Positions 44,499-54,597 of a stretch of DNA of 64,000 nucleotides are shown one piece after another. The stretch comes from Obelidium mucronatum (Eukaryota; Chytridiomycota; Chytridiomycetes; Chytridiales; Chytriomycetaceae): the NCBI GenBank assembly GCA_025765595.1, contig JAIVFH010000024.1, positions 186,001-250,000 on the forward strand, read 5' to 3'. Position 1 is the stretch's first letter; every line of letters starts with the position of its first letter. A model generated the notes under the pieces. The model worked only from the letters and a program-made list of their open reading frames with translations, did no database searches and was not told where the DNA came from. Made by a program: the position numbers and the translations under genes.

Positions 44499-44536
44499 CG
44501 TGTGTTTTTATTGTTTTTTATTTTTAAAATTATTAA
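44499..44536. promoter_or_regulatory. left remnant of the STOML2/kinase divergent promoter
   Basis: 38 bp between the STOML2 start codon and the Harbinger element, ending in the TAA target duplication (44534-44536). With 47716-47725 on the far side it forms the original spacer of about 45-48 bp. Confidence 0.6.
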
Positions 44537-44587
44537 GGCCCCGTTTGGCAGGAAAATTTCCCTAGGGAAAAATGAAAATAAGAAATA

Positions 44588-44750
44588 AATATTTGAAAAA
44601 AAATATTTGTAAATACCAATTTGCCAAAAATGACGATTTCAAAAAAATATTTCAGATTTTGGTCAAATTCAGTATTTGTAAATATCCAAAAAAACCCAAA
44701 TGCAAAAAACAAATATTTTGGTCAAATATCGCGTAAATATCAGATGCAGC
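44588..44750. repeat. left subterminal AAATATTTG repeats of the Harbinger element
   Basis: Several AAATATTTG/CAAATATTT motifs occur here and are mirrored at about 47547-47690. Such subterminal motifs are probable binding sites for the element's Myb-like protein or transposase; this is inference from the family. Confidence 0.6.
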
Positions 44751-44910
44751 TTGAACCTGCATTTCAATGGCATATTTCACAAAATCGGAAGAAAAAAAAT
44801 CTGATAAAGTAAAAATATGAATTCTATTCAAAACCAACAATAATGATAAACAGTAATGAAGTAAAACAAGAAAGAACAGAGAAAATAAAGAGACAACATG
44901 CTTAGATCAC

Positions 44911-46047
44911 TTAAAACTCGTCCTGCAGATCTTTCAACAACTCAACCAGCGCCTCGTCCGAATCAGTCCCCAAGAACATGGCCGCATTGTGTGGATCAGC
45001 CAAAACTTTTCCAAACTTGTATGTCATTCGTGGATGCAGCCAAGAACAGTACTCGCCCTCATATTCTCCATTGTACCGCATCAAGAGGTCGTTCAGTTTT
45101 TTGGCAACTACCATTGTCAGTTGGACTGACTCAGGAAGTTTGAACGATGTTGCAGAACAACGATCAATTGGAGGAGGTTTCATCATCTCCAGGGCTTGGC
45201 CAAGGGTATTCGTCAGAGCATCAAGTTGAGTTGGGTTCTTGTGGACACGCTTTTCACGTTCTCCGAGTCCTGAAGTTGCGGATCGCTTCGCCCCCTTTGA
45301 AGCTGTGCCGGCGGAGCCACCTGCTGAGATGGAGCTGCAATAGTTGGAACCGTTGGAACCGTTGGAAGCGTTGGAAGCGTTGGAAGCGTTGGAGTTGGAC
45401 CTGGAGCCATTACTAGAAGAATTGAGGCTGAAGCTGGAAGCTGCTGGTAGTAATGATTCAAGAGAGTCGTTCTCTTTTTCAGATTCCTCTCCATAGTCGT
45501 TGTCGCCAGCAGCTTGTCCAGATGCACACTCGGTGCCAGCCGCTACAGAACTCAGTGCTAGCGCCCCAGTGGCCATGTTTTTTTCGTAGAGTTCCGAGAG
45601 TAGCAGAAAGTCACGGCAGCCCTGCGTAGTAATTTCGCGAGCAGTCGCTTGATGCTCCTTTCTCAGGGTCTGAAAGAAAAAGGTAATACAAGGTTAAAGG
45701 TATTCATGGCAGGGAGCAGGTTTGAATAAAGTCCAAGTCACCTCTATGTATGCCTTGATCACGTCCGGGTCATTTGTAGGAGTATGAGTTTCTTCAACCC
45801 AACCCCACCCACTACGGCTTTTCATCTTGAGGGTCATTTGGAGACGGGTTCTCAGGGTATTGTTCTTGGACTTGAGTTGCTTCCCGGTGAGGTTTAGTTT
45901 GAACTTGGTGTTTATACGCTCCAGCACCAAGTTCCAGGCATCATCCTTGAACGATTGGCCAGCACGCTTTCCTGCTTCAGCTTGGGAACGGAGCTGCTCC
46001 AGTAGATACGTCTCTTGCTCATTCGTCCAGTTGTGTCTTGACGACAT
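44911..46047 (-). CDS. Harbinger Myb/SANT-like DNA-binding protein
   Basis: The accessory protein of PIF/Harbinger elements, which binds subterminal DNA and brings the transposase to it. The start MSSRHNWTNEQETYLLEQLR (46047) opens a trihelix/Myb-like domain: GKRAGQSFKDDAWNLVLERI, LTGKQLKSKNNTLRTRLQMT, RSGWGWVEETHTPTNDPDVI. One intron of about 85 nt joins KAYIE to TLRKEHQATAREI. A low-complexity stretch of Asn/Ser/Ala repeats follows (NASNASNASNGSNGSN). The C-terminal block is KLPESVQLTMVVAKKLNDLL, then WLHPRMTYKFGKVLADPHNA. The stop is at 44911. About 350 residues, no breaks seen. Confidence 0.85.
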
Positions 46048-46200
46048 TATTTTTCTCATTTGCATAATAGTGAAAGACACTGTTACAACCAACGGCACGT
46101 GACAGGTCTTGTGATCAGAAGATGCCGATTGGTCAATTGTGTTCCGGAACCAATTGCGTCATGCAAGGCTTGTGATTTTTTTGACTTTGTTTTTTTTTCA

Positions 46201-47502
46201 ATGAATCGACTCACCCTCACTGAACAAGAAAGACGCCGTCGTCTTGCTATCCTGGTCATTGCGTTAGCAGCAGCCAAAGCTATACAGCTGGTGCAGAACC
46301 GTCTGCATCGGACTCCTTGCCGTACTTCGGCACTTACTGGTGCCGACTGGGTGCAAGAGTTGCGAACTGGCAGCAAAGTACGCATCCATGAGAACTTGCG
46401 AATGGATGTTGAAACGTTTGAGTAAGTTACTTTTGTTGCTATGAGTCTCCTTGATGTAACTCGGAGTTGTAGTGGTCTTACTTTCTTGATGGCACAAACA
46501 GGATGTTTGCCACCTCGTAGGTCCATGACACCCAGCGAGCAAGTTGCTATATTCCTTCACATTGTGGGAGGCAATAACTCGAACCGAGACACACAGGAAC
46601 GCTTCCAAAGATCTGGAGAGACCATTAGCAAGTGCTTCCACGGGTGCTTGGCTGCATTGTTGGAGTTGGCACCACGCTTTATGAAGGTACCACAAGAAGG
46701 ATGCCCTATTCCGGAAGAGATCTCAAGTGATAGTAAGTTTTCCCCTTATTTTGATGGATGTGTTGGGGCATTTGATGGAACCCACATCCACGCCGTTGTT
46801 GGTGAAACCGAGAGTGCCCCTTATAGAGATCGAAAAGGTGGAGGACTGTCTCAAAATGTGTTTGGAGCCTGCGGATTCGATATGATGTATCAGCATATTC
46901 ATGCGGGATGGGAGGGCTCTGCTCATGATGGACGGGTTCTTCAAGATGCCTTGGAAAAGGGATTCACAATACCACCATCACGGTACTATGTCGCTGACGC
47001 TGGATATGGGTTGACAAGACAAGTTCTGGTTCCATATCAAGGAGTGCGTTATCATCTGAAGGAATGGGGACAAGTGGATCTTAGGTAACTTTGTTTGTCT
47101 CTATGATTGATGATTGTTTGACCATTTTATGACATTAGACCTGCAAATCGCGAAGAATTGTTCAATTTGCGGCATGCAAAACTCCGGAACGTTGTCGAAC
47201 GGATTTTTGGTTGCACCTGTAAACGTTTCCCTATCCTGAAAGCAATGAGAGGTTACACACTCGAAACTCAGCGGGATCTTGTAATTGCCCTTTGCGCCTT
47301 GTTTAACATCATACGAAAGCTGTACCGGAATGACGGAATGGGCTTTGATTACCAGCCTGAGACAGTGGAGGGGGTTGGTGGTCGAGAAGAAATGGTGGCC
47401 GTGGGTGGTTCAAGAGGTGGGGATAGAGATGCCAAGGCTTGGAGGGACTCAATTGCAGAGGCAATGTGGCAGGACTATCAGCGTCGCGTGGGAAATAGAT
47501 GA
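46201..47502 (+). CDS. Harbinger DDE transposase
   Basis: A DDE_Tnp_4-type nuclease that cuts and inserts the element. The start is MNRLTLTEQERRRRLAILVI. Exons join GA|TGGTCTT (giving FDGLTFLMAQTG) and AG|ACCTGC (giving VDLRPANREELF). A helix-turn-helix-like region TPSEQVAIFLHIVGGNNSNR, then DTQERFQRSGETISKCF, precedes the core. The catalytic triad is visible: D in GCVGAFDGTHI, D in WEGSAHDGRVL, E in RNVVERIFG. YYVADAGYGLTRQVLVPYQG and LRHAKLRNVVERIFGCTCKR are typical. About 400 residues, all three exons intact. It is divergent from the Myb-like gene, 153 bp between starts. Confidence 0.9.
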
Positions 47503-47725
47503 CGTTTTTAGAAATTTTATAGAATATATCAATATTTTGCTTTTGTAAACAAATATTTGACTTTATTTCATTTTTTTTTTGGAAATATCACTGAACTGAG
47601 CCAAATTGGCAATTTACAAATATCGGGACCTCCATATTTTGAAATATTCGAGTTGACCCAATATTTGGGATTTGGAAATAAACTCAAATTTTATTTTTCC
47701 CTGCCAAACGGGGCCTAATAAATAA

Positions 47726-50700
47726 ATGGAGCTGTATCAAACACTGGAGCGAATTGGTGACACTCGTCTATTCGGACTGCTGCGCACTCGATCTTCTAAC
47801 CCCGTTTTTAATTATTCCAGGGAAGGGCTCTTTCGGGGAAGTCTACAGAGGGTATCGAGTCGTCTGTCTTGTTTCGGCTCTCTGCGAATGAAGTTAACAG
47901 CAATCTTCCAGAGTCAAGAAATCAAATGGCCAAATAGTCGCAATAAAAGTACTCGATCTGGATACAGACGATGAAGAGATTATGGACGTGCAGAAGGAGA
48001 TTTCGGTCCTATCGCACATTGACAATGATTATATTACTCGTTACCATGGCAGTTACTTGGTTGGCACAAAGTTATGGATTGTTATGGATTTTGCTGCAGG
48101 AGGATCGCTGCGTAACTTGGTGTGTTTATGTTGTCCTCACTGTATTGCTGAGTATTCCTTCCCTGCCAGCTGAAATCAGGAGCCATTGAAGAACGATGCA
48201 TTGCAATAATAGCGCGTGAAATCTTGCATGCACTAATTTATCTACACAAATCCGTTAAAATTATCCATCGCGACATCAAAGGTGAAATAAGACAGAATCT
48301 CGCAATTCAACTCATTCATTATATTATTTTCTGGTCATAAGCTGCCAATATTCTAATAACTGAAAATGGCCACGTTAAGTTATGTGACTTTGGAGTAGCT
48401 GGGCACATGTCCACCACTGGAGTTCGTAGAAACTCTTTCGTTGGGACGCCATATTGTAAGAACCAACCAATTTATATTTTTCCACACAATGTTTCTCACC
48501 GGTGTACCTTCTTTTGTTAGGGATGGGTAACCTGCAATTCATTTTTAGTTTTGTCTTGCCATCTAACAGTCAACTTTTCCTTGCCACTTGACAGCCCCTG
48601 AAATTGTGAGTGTTCTGACTGGAACCCCTTCTAGTTCTCAACCGCAGCCCATGTATTAGATAACACGATCTCAATATGATTTTAAAGCCGATATCTGGTC
48701 TTTGGGTATCACCATTATCGAGTTGGCAACAGGAAATCCTCCATTTGCCAACCACGATCCAAGAAAAGCCATTTTCTTGATACCGCGTTCTAGACCCGCA
48801 CAGTTGGAAGGCGACTTTAGCCCACAAATCAAAGAGTTTATTGCTCTATGTTTAACAGAAGAACCAGAACAGGTATGATGCTCCCCCTCTCTCTCTCTCT
48901 CCCCCTTTCTTTCATGATTAAAATAAACACACCTTTCTTACTTGGTAGAGACCGAGTGCAGATGAGCTTTTAAAAACAAGATTTATCAAAAGCGCGGCTG
49001 CAAAGGGATTTTCATTGATCCGGGACCTGGTGGCACGTCACTCCATATGGAAAAGTCAAAACGAGGCTGAACTGGAATCTCCGAAAGAGTATGCATTAAA
49101 AAAAAAACACAACAACAAAAAAAGTTGATTCTTTTTTTTTTTTTTGTCGGTAACTGGTCGCTCTCTCTTTTTTTGTTTCAGAGAAGAAAAAGCGAATCCC
49201 GGAATGGATGACGATGATGCATGGGTTTTCGACACGTTCAACTCGCGAAGGACAAGTAACAAGGAGTTGGGTGCGGCAGCGTTGAAAACAGGACATCTTT
49301 CTTCGCGTAGGAGTTTTAGGCCGCCCAGTAAGGTCGTTAGTCCTGCTGTTATTGCGGAATTGGAAGCAAGTGATGATTTGTTGCGTGACTCCATTGTTAC
49401 CACACCGTTAACGAATCACTCGAATGCTGAAGAAGATGACTCAAAAAGCAAAGGAGAGGAAGGAGATGCTGGTGTTGATGCAGATGAACATGTGAGCAGT
49501 GGATGGGCGGCAAAGGTATCTGTTCTGTTGTGTACAATTATTGCGTTCCTGGAGACTGACACAAAAAACAGCACGTCAAGTTGCCCAAGATTGATTCGAT
49601 TAATGACGAATATTGGCTATCAGTTCAAGGAGAGGGAGCAACAATTCCCGTTGATAAAGAAAAGGGATCAATGGTTTCCGTATATCCAGGTTAGTCCTTT
49701 AATAAAATTACCTGCCAGAAATGTAACTTTCTGTTCAGCGGGTTCTCTTGAAGATACAATGAACTCATGGAAGACGGACCAAAGCTCCATACCACCAAAG
49801 TCTAGTGCAAGAAATGTTCATGAAGCCATTCCTTACAATCCAAACAAACTTGCAACATCGGCAGATCCAATCGAACTCGGCAGCAACTCTGCAAGCCCTT
49901 CAATTTCGGCGTCCAAATTAGATAGGCTGAACGATATGCAGTTACCAAACAATCGCTCATTCTTGGAGCTTTCAGACAACAGAAGCAAAACAAATATCAA
50001 GACACTTTTCTCAAATCCTCCATCAGAAGCAACTAGTCCGTCTTCTTCTATATCGTCACTAAGAGTTTCGTTGACAAAGGGTGTAAATCCAGATTATGTA
50101 TTCCCAAAGCCTCAGCAGTTGTCCAGTGCCCCTTTGCTGAATTCACAAACTGCCCTTCCAATACCATATACCAATCCTGTGACAATGTCGGCGACACTTC
50201 CTGATGAACAAGAAGAAATTCGGTATCAAAGCCTTGGCGACTCTCGTCCAGCATCGACAGCCCCCGTCTCCCCGTCTCAAGCCAATCAATCTCTGCAACC
50301 CATAACACGCAACATTGTATACGTTGGATCTAATCAGTCGCCCACCTTGTCTTCCCCAGCAGCAGCAGTGGCGTTGAATTCTCCACTTCGTCGGGGAATG
50401 CTGAGTACATCACCAACTGTCGTTCCCAGACGCGGACGAGATGACTCTTTATCCAAAAACGCAAGCATCATGGCACAGCAGGCTTTACCAAAGAGGTATC
50501 CTCCACAACCTCTGTCTCTTTCCATTGGCGTTCCGTCTGTAATTCAACCAACAAGTCCCCAACTACCTGCAAAACAACATCAACAGCAACAGCAGCAACA
50601 GCTACAACAGTCACAGTCACAGCAACAGCAGCAACTACAACAGCAACATCTGCAACAGCAACAAATTCAACAGCAACCGCAACAGCAACCCCAAGCACAA

Positions 50701-51267
50701 CAAGCTCAACAGCCGGAGCATCAGCAGCACCAACAGTTCCAACAACCAAAACAACAACAACAGCAACAACAGCAACAAAAACAGCCATTACAACAGCAAC
50801 AACAACAGTTCTCTCAACATCGACCAAAGCAACAGCTGCGTCACCAATCCAACCTGTCGGCTCCAGCCAGTATCACAAGCACATCAAGAAAGAATTCGAA
50901 TTTACCTGTCCCATCATCACTGTTTGTAGACTCACCAGGACCTACAATCACAAACTCTAGTCCAGCAGAGAATATGAAACCTGGGCTGGCTGTAAATATT
51001 CCACCAGAGAGGACCTCTTTTATGGGTCTTTTTTCTCCGGAAGCTGGTGGTGGCGGTGGCGGTGGCGGCAGTGGTGGGTTAAGTGGTGGTGGTTTTGGAG
51101 GAACAGGAAATACAGGGATTTCCAATCGTGCCATCACGTTAAGGAATTTGGATTTCAGCAAATTACGGAAAGAAGAGGATGTTCGGGATGATATCTTTGT
51201 CAGGCTGCAAGAAACAGTTGGCTTGTTGGATGTTTTTGAGACTCTACTGATTGAGAGACATTCCTGA
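47726..51267 (+). CDS. STE20/GCK-type protein kinase (Kic1/Nak1/MST3-like)
   Basis: Probably a germinal-centre kinase acting in the NDR (RAM/MOR) polarity pathway. Exons join to [20 protein letters not shown], then [36 protein letters not shown], the catalytic loop [40 protein letters not shown] and [26 protein letters not shown] is built from exons of 6 nt (48521-48526) and 11 nt (48595-48605). The domain ends with [16 protein letters not shown] long disordered tail follows, with a glutamine-rich tract (about 50570-50830), a glycine run (51045-51100) and a C-terminal helix [17 protein letters not shown]. About 950 residues. The start lies 10 bp from the Harbinger right end. Confidence 0.88.
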
Positions 51268-51454
51268 TATTTTATTAAATATTTTTTTCCACGAAATTTC
51301 TCCCATATCCAGAGAAAAGTAATAATAATATCGCGAGGTTTTTCCTTCTGTTTCGCATGTTTGTTTGTTTTTTTTTCTTCCTTTTTTCCAAAGTTCTATC
51401 TCACTAGGACTTGTTTTTATTTTGAACCATCAAAAAAAAAGACAAAGGTCATTC

Positions 51455-53110
51455 TTAATGAATGTATCTTTTGATATCCTTCTCGTATGGAGCCCGCGCA
51501 AATTCAGATGGTTTGTACAGTCTGATAAACTGGACGATCGTCTCTTCAACTGTAAGTGGTTTAACATTGAAGTCCTTAAATGTGAGGACAGATTCATCTT
51601 TTGAGGGGATTTCGTCAATGTATGCACGCTCCACTTCATCTCTGGAGATTTGAACAAATGGCATAATCAAGTTCAAGGCGTCGGCCAAACGCTTGGCGAC
51701 GAACTTGTTTGGGTACCAAACCAGTGGGTCTCGCTTTGTAACGTCCAGGAAGAATTCAATGAGTTGTTGTTGCTTGTAGGCATGTGGGCTTTTTTTTTTA
51801 TTTTTTTATTTTTTTTTTGTTAGTGGTTTAGGCAAGGATTTAAAAGTGACAAAGGGAAGATTCTTACCCGTACAGCTCGACAATCTTTCCAGCTGCAGTG
51901 TCATCTTTGGTAATTTTGGCAATCACGGCAGCAACATCACCAACCTTTTTTTTTTTTTTTTTGGAATAAATCATCTGAAAGGTTCCAAAAAAAAATCCAA
52001 TACTCACGTAGACAGGTCTCAAGATAGTTTGCCCATTGTTGTAAACAGGAAGTCCAACGAATCCGAACTTGATGTAGTCTAATTTTTTTTTTTTTTTTAA
52101 CAATTAAAGGATTTTTGGTTGAGGATCATCGTTCTCTCCAAACTAACATCCAATTCGGTTCCAGAACTTGTCTTCAGCACCATAGATGGATGCTGGACGA
52201 ATAATAGTGGCGTTTGGGAATTCTTCACGAACAGCGATTTCTCCGAGAGCCTACAAGAGATCATAAAATTCGTTTTTAGCAGCAGGGAAGAGAGCTGGTT
52301 AAAAAAAAATAATAATATACTTTTGTTCTGAAGTATTCCGATGGCGAGTCTACATTGGCACCCAAGGCGGAAACGTGGACAAACTTGGATACACCAAGTT
52401 CAGTCGCCATCTTGGCAAGCTTGCGGGGAACATCCACGTTAGTCTGCTGCAGAGAAAAGTTGCTGGAGGGGTGGGGCGTTGTCAATGTTAGTTTTGGAGT
52501 GATTTTTGATGTCAACATATGAGGATCGAATCAAACACATACATGGTTGGAAAGTTCTTGCCAATGCAGTTGAAGACGGTATCAGAGTGCTTCATGCATG
52601 CAACGAGTTGTTCGTCGTTGCGAACATCAAAACGCTAAGAGAAAAAAACAGGTGTTGAGCAACTCCCCCCCAAGCCAAAATAACAATATTGCGCCTACCA
52701 GCTGAACAATTTGACCAAGGTCTCCCATCAACTTCAAGTGGCGTCTTTCATCGTCTGTTCCTCTGTATGGAGTAACGACTTGTGTCCCAGTTTTCCCTAA
52801 AAACCAACACTCGTGTTCACTTCACCAGACAACGGGCCCTCCCTCCTCAAAAAATGCCTTACCGAGGTTGTTCACGACGTATCTACCGACAAAACCAGTA
52901 GCACCAAACACAGTCGCGGTGTGTCCTAACAAACAGCAACTCAGCGACACAAAACGAAAGGCACAGGGCGATAAACACGGCGGCACCTGAGTTCGACGAT
53001 CGGCCGCCTGGCCCCTGCTTCGTGTAGACCTCGGTGCTGCCCACGCTTCTCGTGGCGACGCTTGCGAGGGATCTTGTCTGTGAGCAAATGGCCGTGGTAG
53101 CTCTCAACAT
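51455..53110 (-). CDS. NDUFA9: NADH:ubiquinone oxidoreductase 39-40 kDa subunit (NDUFA9)
   Basis: An accessory subunit of respiratory complex I with an SDR-like NADPH fold, in the mitochondrial inner membrane. The start [20 protein letters not shown] is a presequence. Then come the dinucleotide loop [55 protein letters not shown], then [20 protein letters not shown] and [20 protein letters not shown]. Further exons give [20 protein letters not shown] and [20 protein letters not shown]. The end is [20 protein letters not shown]. About nine exons, 380 residues. Its start is 52 bp from the TPGS2 start on the other strand. Confidence 0.93.
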
Positions 53111-53162
53111 TTGTGACTTTGTGCAAAAAGAGGGAAAATCGAGATTTAGAAAGTAAGAAAGA
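53111..53162. promoter_or_regulatory. 52-bp divergent spacer between NDUFA9 and TPGS2
   Basis: Two outward-facing start codons 52 bp apart. Unlike most such spacers here it lacks a long AT tract; GC-rich TPGS2 coding DNA begins immediately after it. Confidence 0.5.
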
Positions 53163-54470
53163 ATGAGCACGTCCGACGGCCTCCACACGCGCAAGTCGAC
53201 GGCGATCGACGCGATGCTCGGCGGCGCCGTGGCGTATCTCGAGTCGTGTCCGGGCGTGTGCCGCGTGCAGATCGGCACGACGCGGACGCCGGTGGGTTCC
53301 GCGTCTTAGGCGCTTCGCAAAAGCTCCTTGCTTCGTTCTCAAACTCCGCACAGGTGCCGAGCCACGCGGTCGCGCGCTGGGAGGCCGCGGCGAGCAAGGC
53401 GTTTCTGCTGGCGACGGGCGCGCTGGGCGCCGTGGCGCTGCCGGACGACCTGAAGACGCTGTACGACATTTCCGACGGCTTCAGTCTGCAGTGGAGTGCG
53501 CGCTTCGGCCCTGCCACGCAGTCCGGAGATGTGAGTGCAGACGCGGCAATGGACTCGACAGTGCTGGGCTCCCTCCACATCAACGGCATTGGTGAACTCC
53601 CTCGATCGAATGGACCGCAAGCTAATACCTGCGAATTGAACAGATTCGCTGGTCAGTATTGCTAATTCTGGATCATTGAGAAATGATTCCCAACCCAACA
53701 ACCACCAATCGCACGACGAAATAGTACATCTAAAAGGCCTCAACCACCCACCCGGACTTCCATTTCTTCTCCAAGACAGTTGCGAATACGGAAAAATATG
53801 TCTAGTGTATGGCTACACAGCCAGCAAATCACCTAAACTTGAAGTCTCCATCCAACCGCCCCAAATCTGGTTCCAATCAGCACAAACTAAACACTGGCAC
53901 TATATTACTCACTCGTTAAACGCTTTTTTCCGTCTTGCTGTTTTGCATTTGGGGATTCGCGGGTGGCCGATCCTGTATACGGACGAAGGAGTGCCTCAAG
54001 AAGTGTTGGATTGGCTGGCGTTTTACTCTCCTGGACACACGAAACTTATGCGCAGTATTCGCGCTGTCAGGCTAAAGTCCCAAAATAGTTTGAACACTGA
54101 AAATGGCAAGGGAACCGGCAACAACACAGACGATAAAGAACACGTAGACTTCTTATGGTTTCATAATATGAAAGTCAATGACACAGTTGGGGATTCCGAA
54201 TTTGATTTGGACAAGGTTCAAGCCCTTATAAAATTACGAAAGGACAAGGAAGCTGCATCAGCGAAACAGATGGAGCAACAACAGTTAACACCAGCAATAA
54301 TAGCTGGTGGCGGGGGCAGTGGAACTGGGGTATCACAATCCCCAGACCGAGCCATGTCTGCTTCCACAGTGGGTAGTATGACTCAGGCAGTTTCAATTGG
54401 TGGGGTCCCGATGGTGGCTGGAAGCAATAGAGACCGCAAACGGACAGTCATCTCGGCAGCATTCCGATAG
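53163..54470 (+). CDS. TPGS2: tubulin polyglutamylase complex subunit 2 (TPGS2)
   Basis: A Smi1/Knr4-fold subunit of the TTLL1 polyglutamylase complex. The start MSTSDGLHTRKSTAIDAMLG leads to AVAYLESCPGVCRVQIG, matching ILESSPGVTEVTI of animals. After a short intron come LPDDLKTLYDISDGFSLQWS and LGSLHINGIGELP. The later exon gives LQDSCEYGKICLVYGYTASK, PQIWFQSAQTKHWHYITHSL, NAFFRLAVLHLGIRGWPILY and EVLDWLAFYSPGHTKLM, in the same order as the animal protein (GKVCLVY, IWFLDRALYWHFLTDTF, YYRLLITHLGLPQWQ). A low-complexity C-terminal tail ends RTVISAAFR-stop (54468-54470). About four exons. The first two are very GC-rich. Confidence 0.88.
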
Positions 54471-54597
54471 AATGCCCATATTTTGGGAGTGCACTGGTGT
54501 AACCACTAATAAAGAAATATGTTCTAGAACAATGGTTTAACTGCATTTTTCATCTTTGTCATTTTCGTGTTTCCACACTTTATCTTCGAAGAACAAA

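Larger units (their letters stand above)
44537..47715. mobile_element. complete PIF/Harbinger DNA transposon, 3179 bp
   Basis: The ends match as inverted repeats: GGCCCCGTTTGGCAGG at 44537-44552 and its complement CCTGCCAAACGGGGCC at 47700-47715. The left end then has 14 extra bases before the shared GAAAAAT continues. The element is flanked on both sides by TAA (44534-44536 and 47716-47718), the TWA target duplication typical of PIF/Harbinger. It carries the two expected genes: a Myb/SANT-like protein (- strand) and a DDE transposase (+ strand), divergently arranged. Both are open, so it may be autonomous and recent. Subterminal AAATATTTG-like repeats fill about 250 bp at each end. Confidence 0.93.

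Noticed and set aside
49144..51267. A single uninterrupted 707-codon gene starting at 49144
   Set aside because: It is the 3' part of the STE20 kinase. The frame happens to stay open through two introns (about 49516-49571 and 49690-49738), but the spliced form reads [20 protein letters not shown] and links to the upstream kinase domain.
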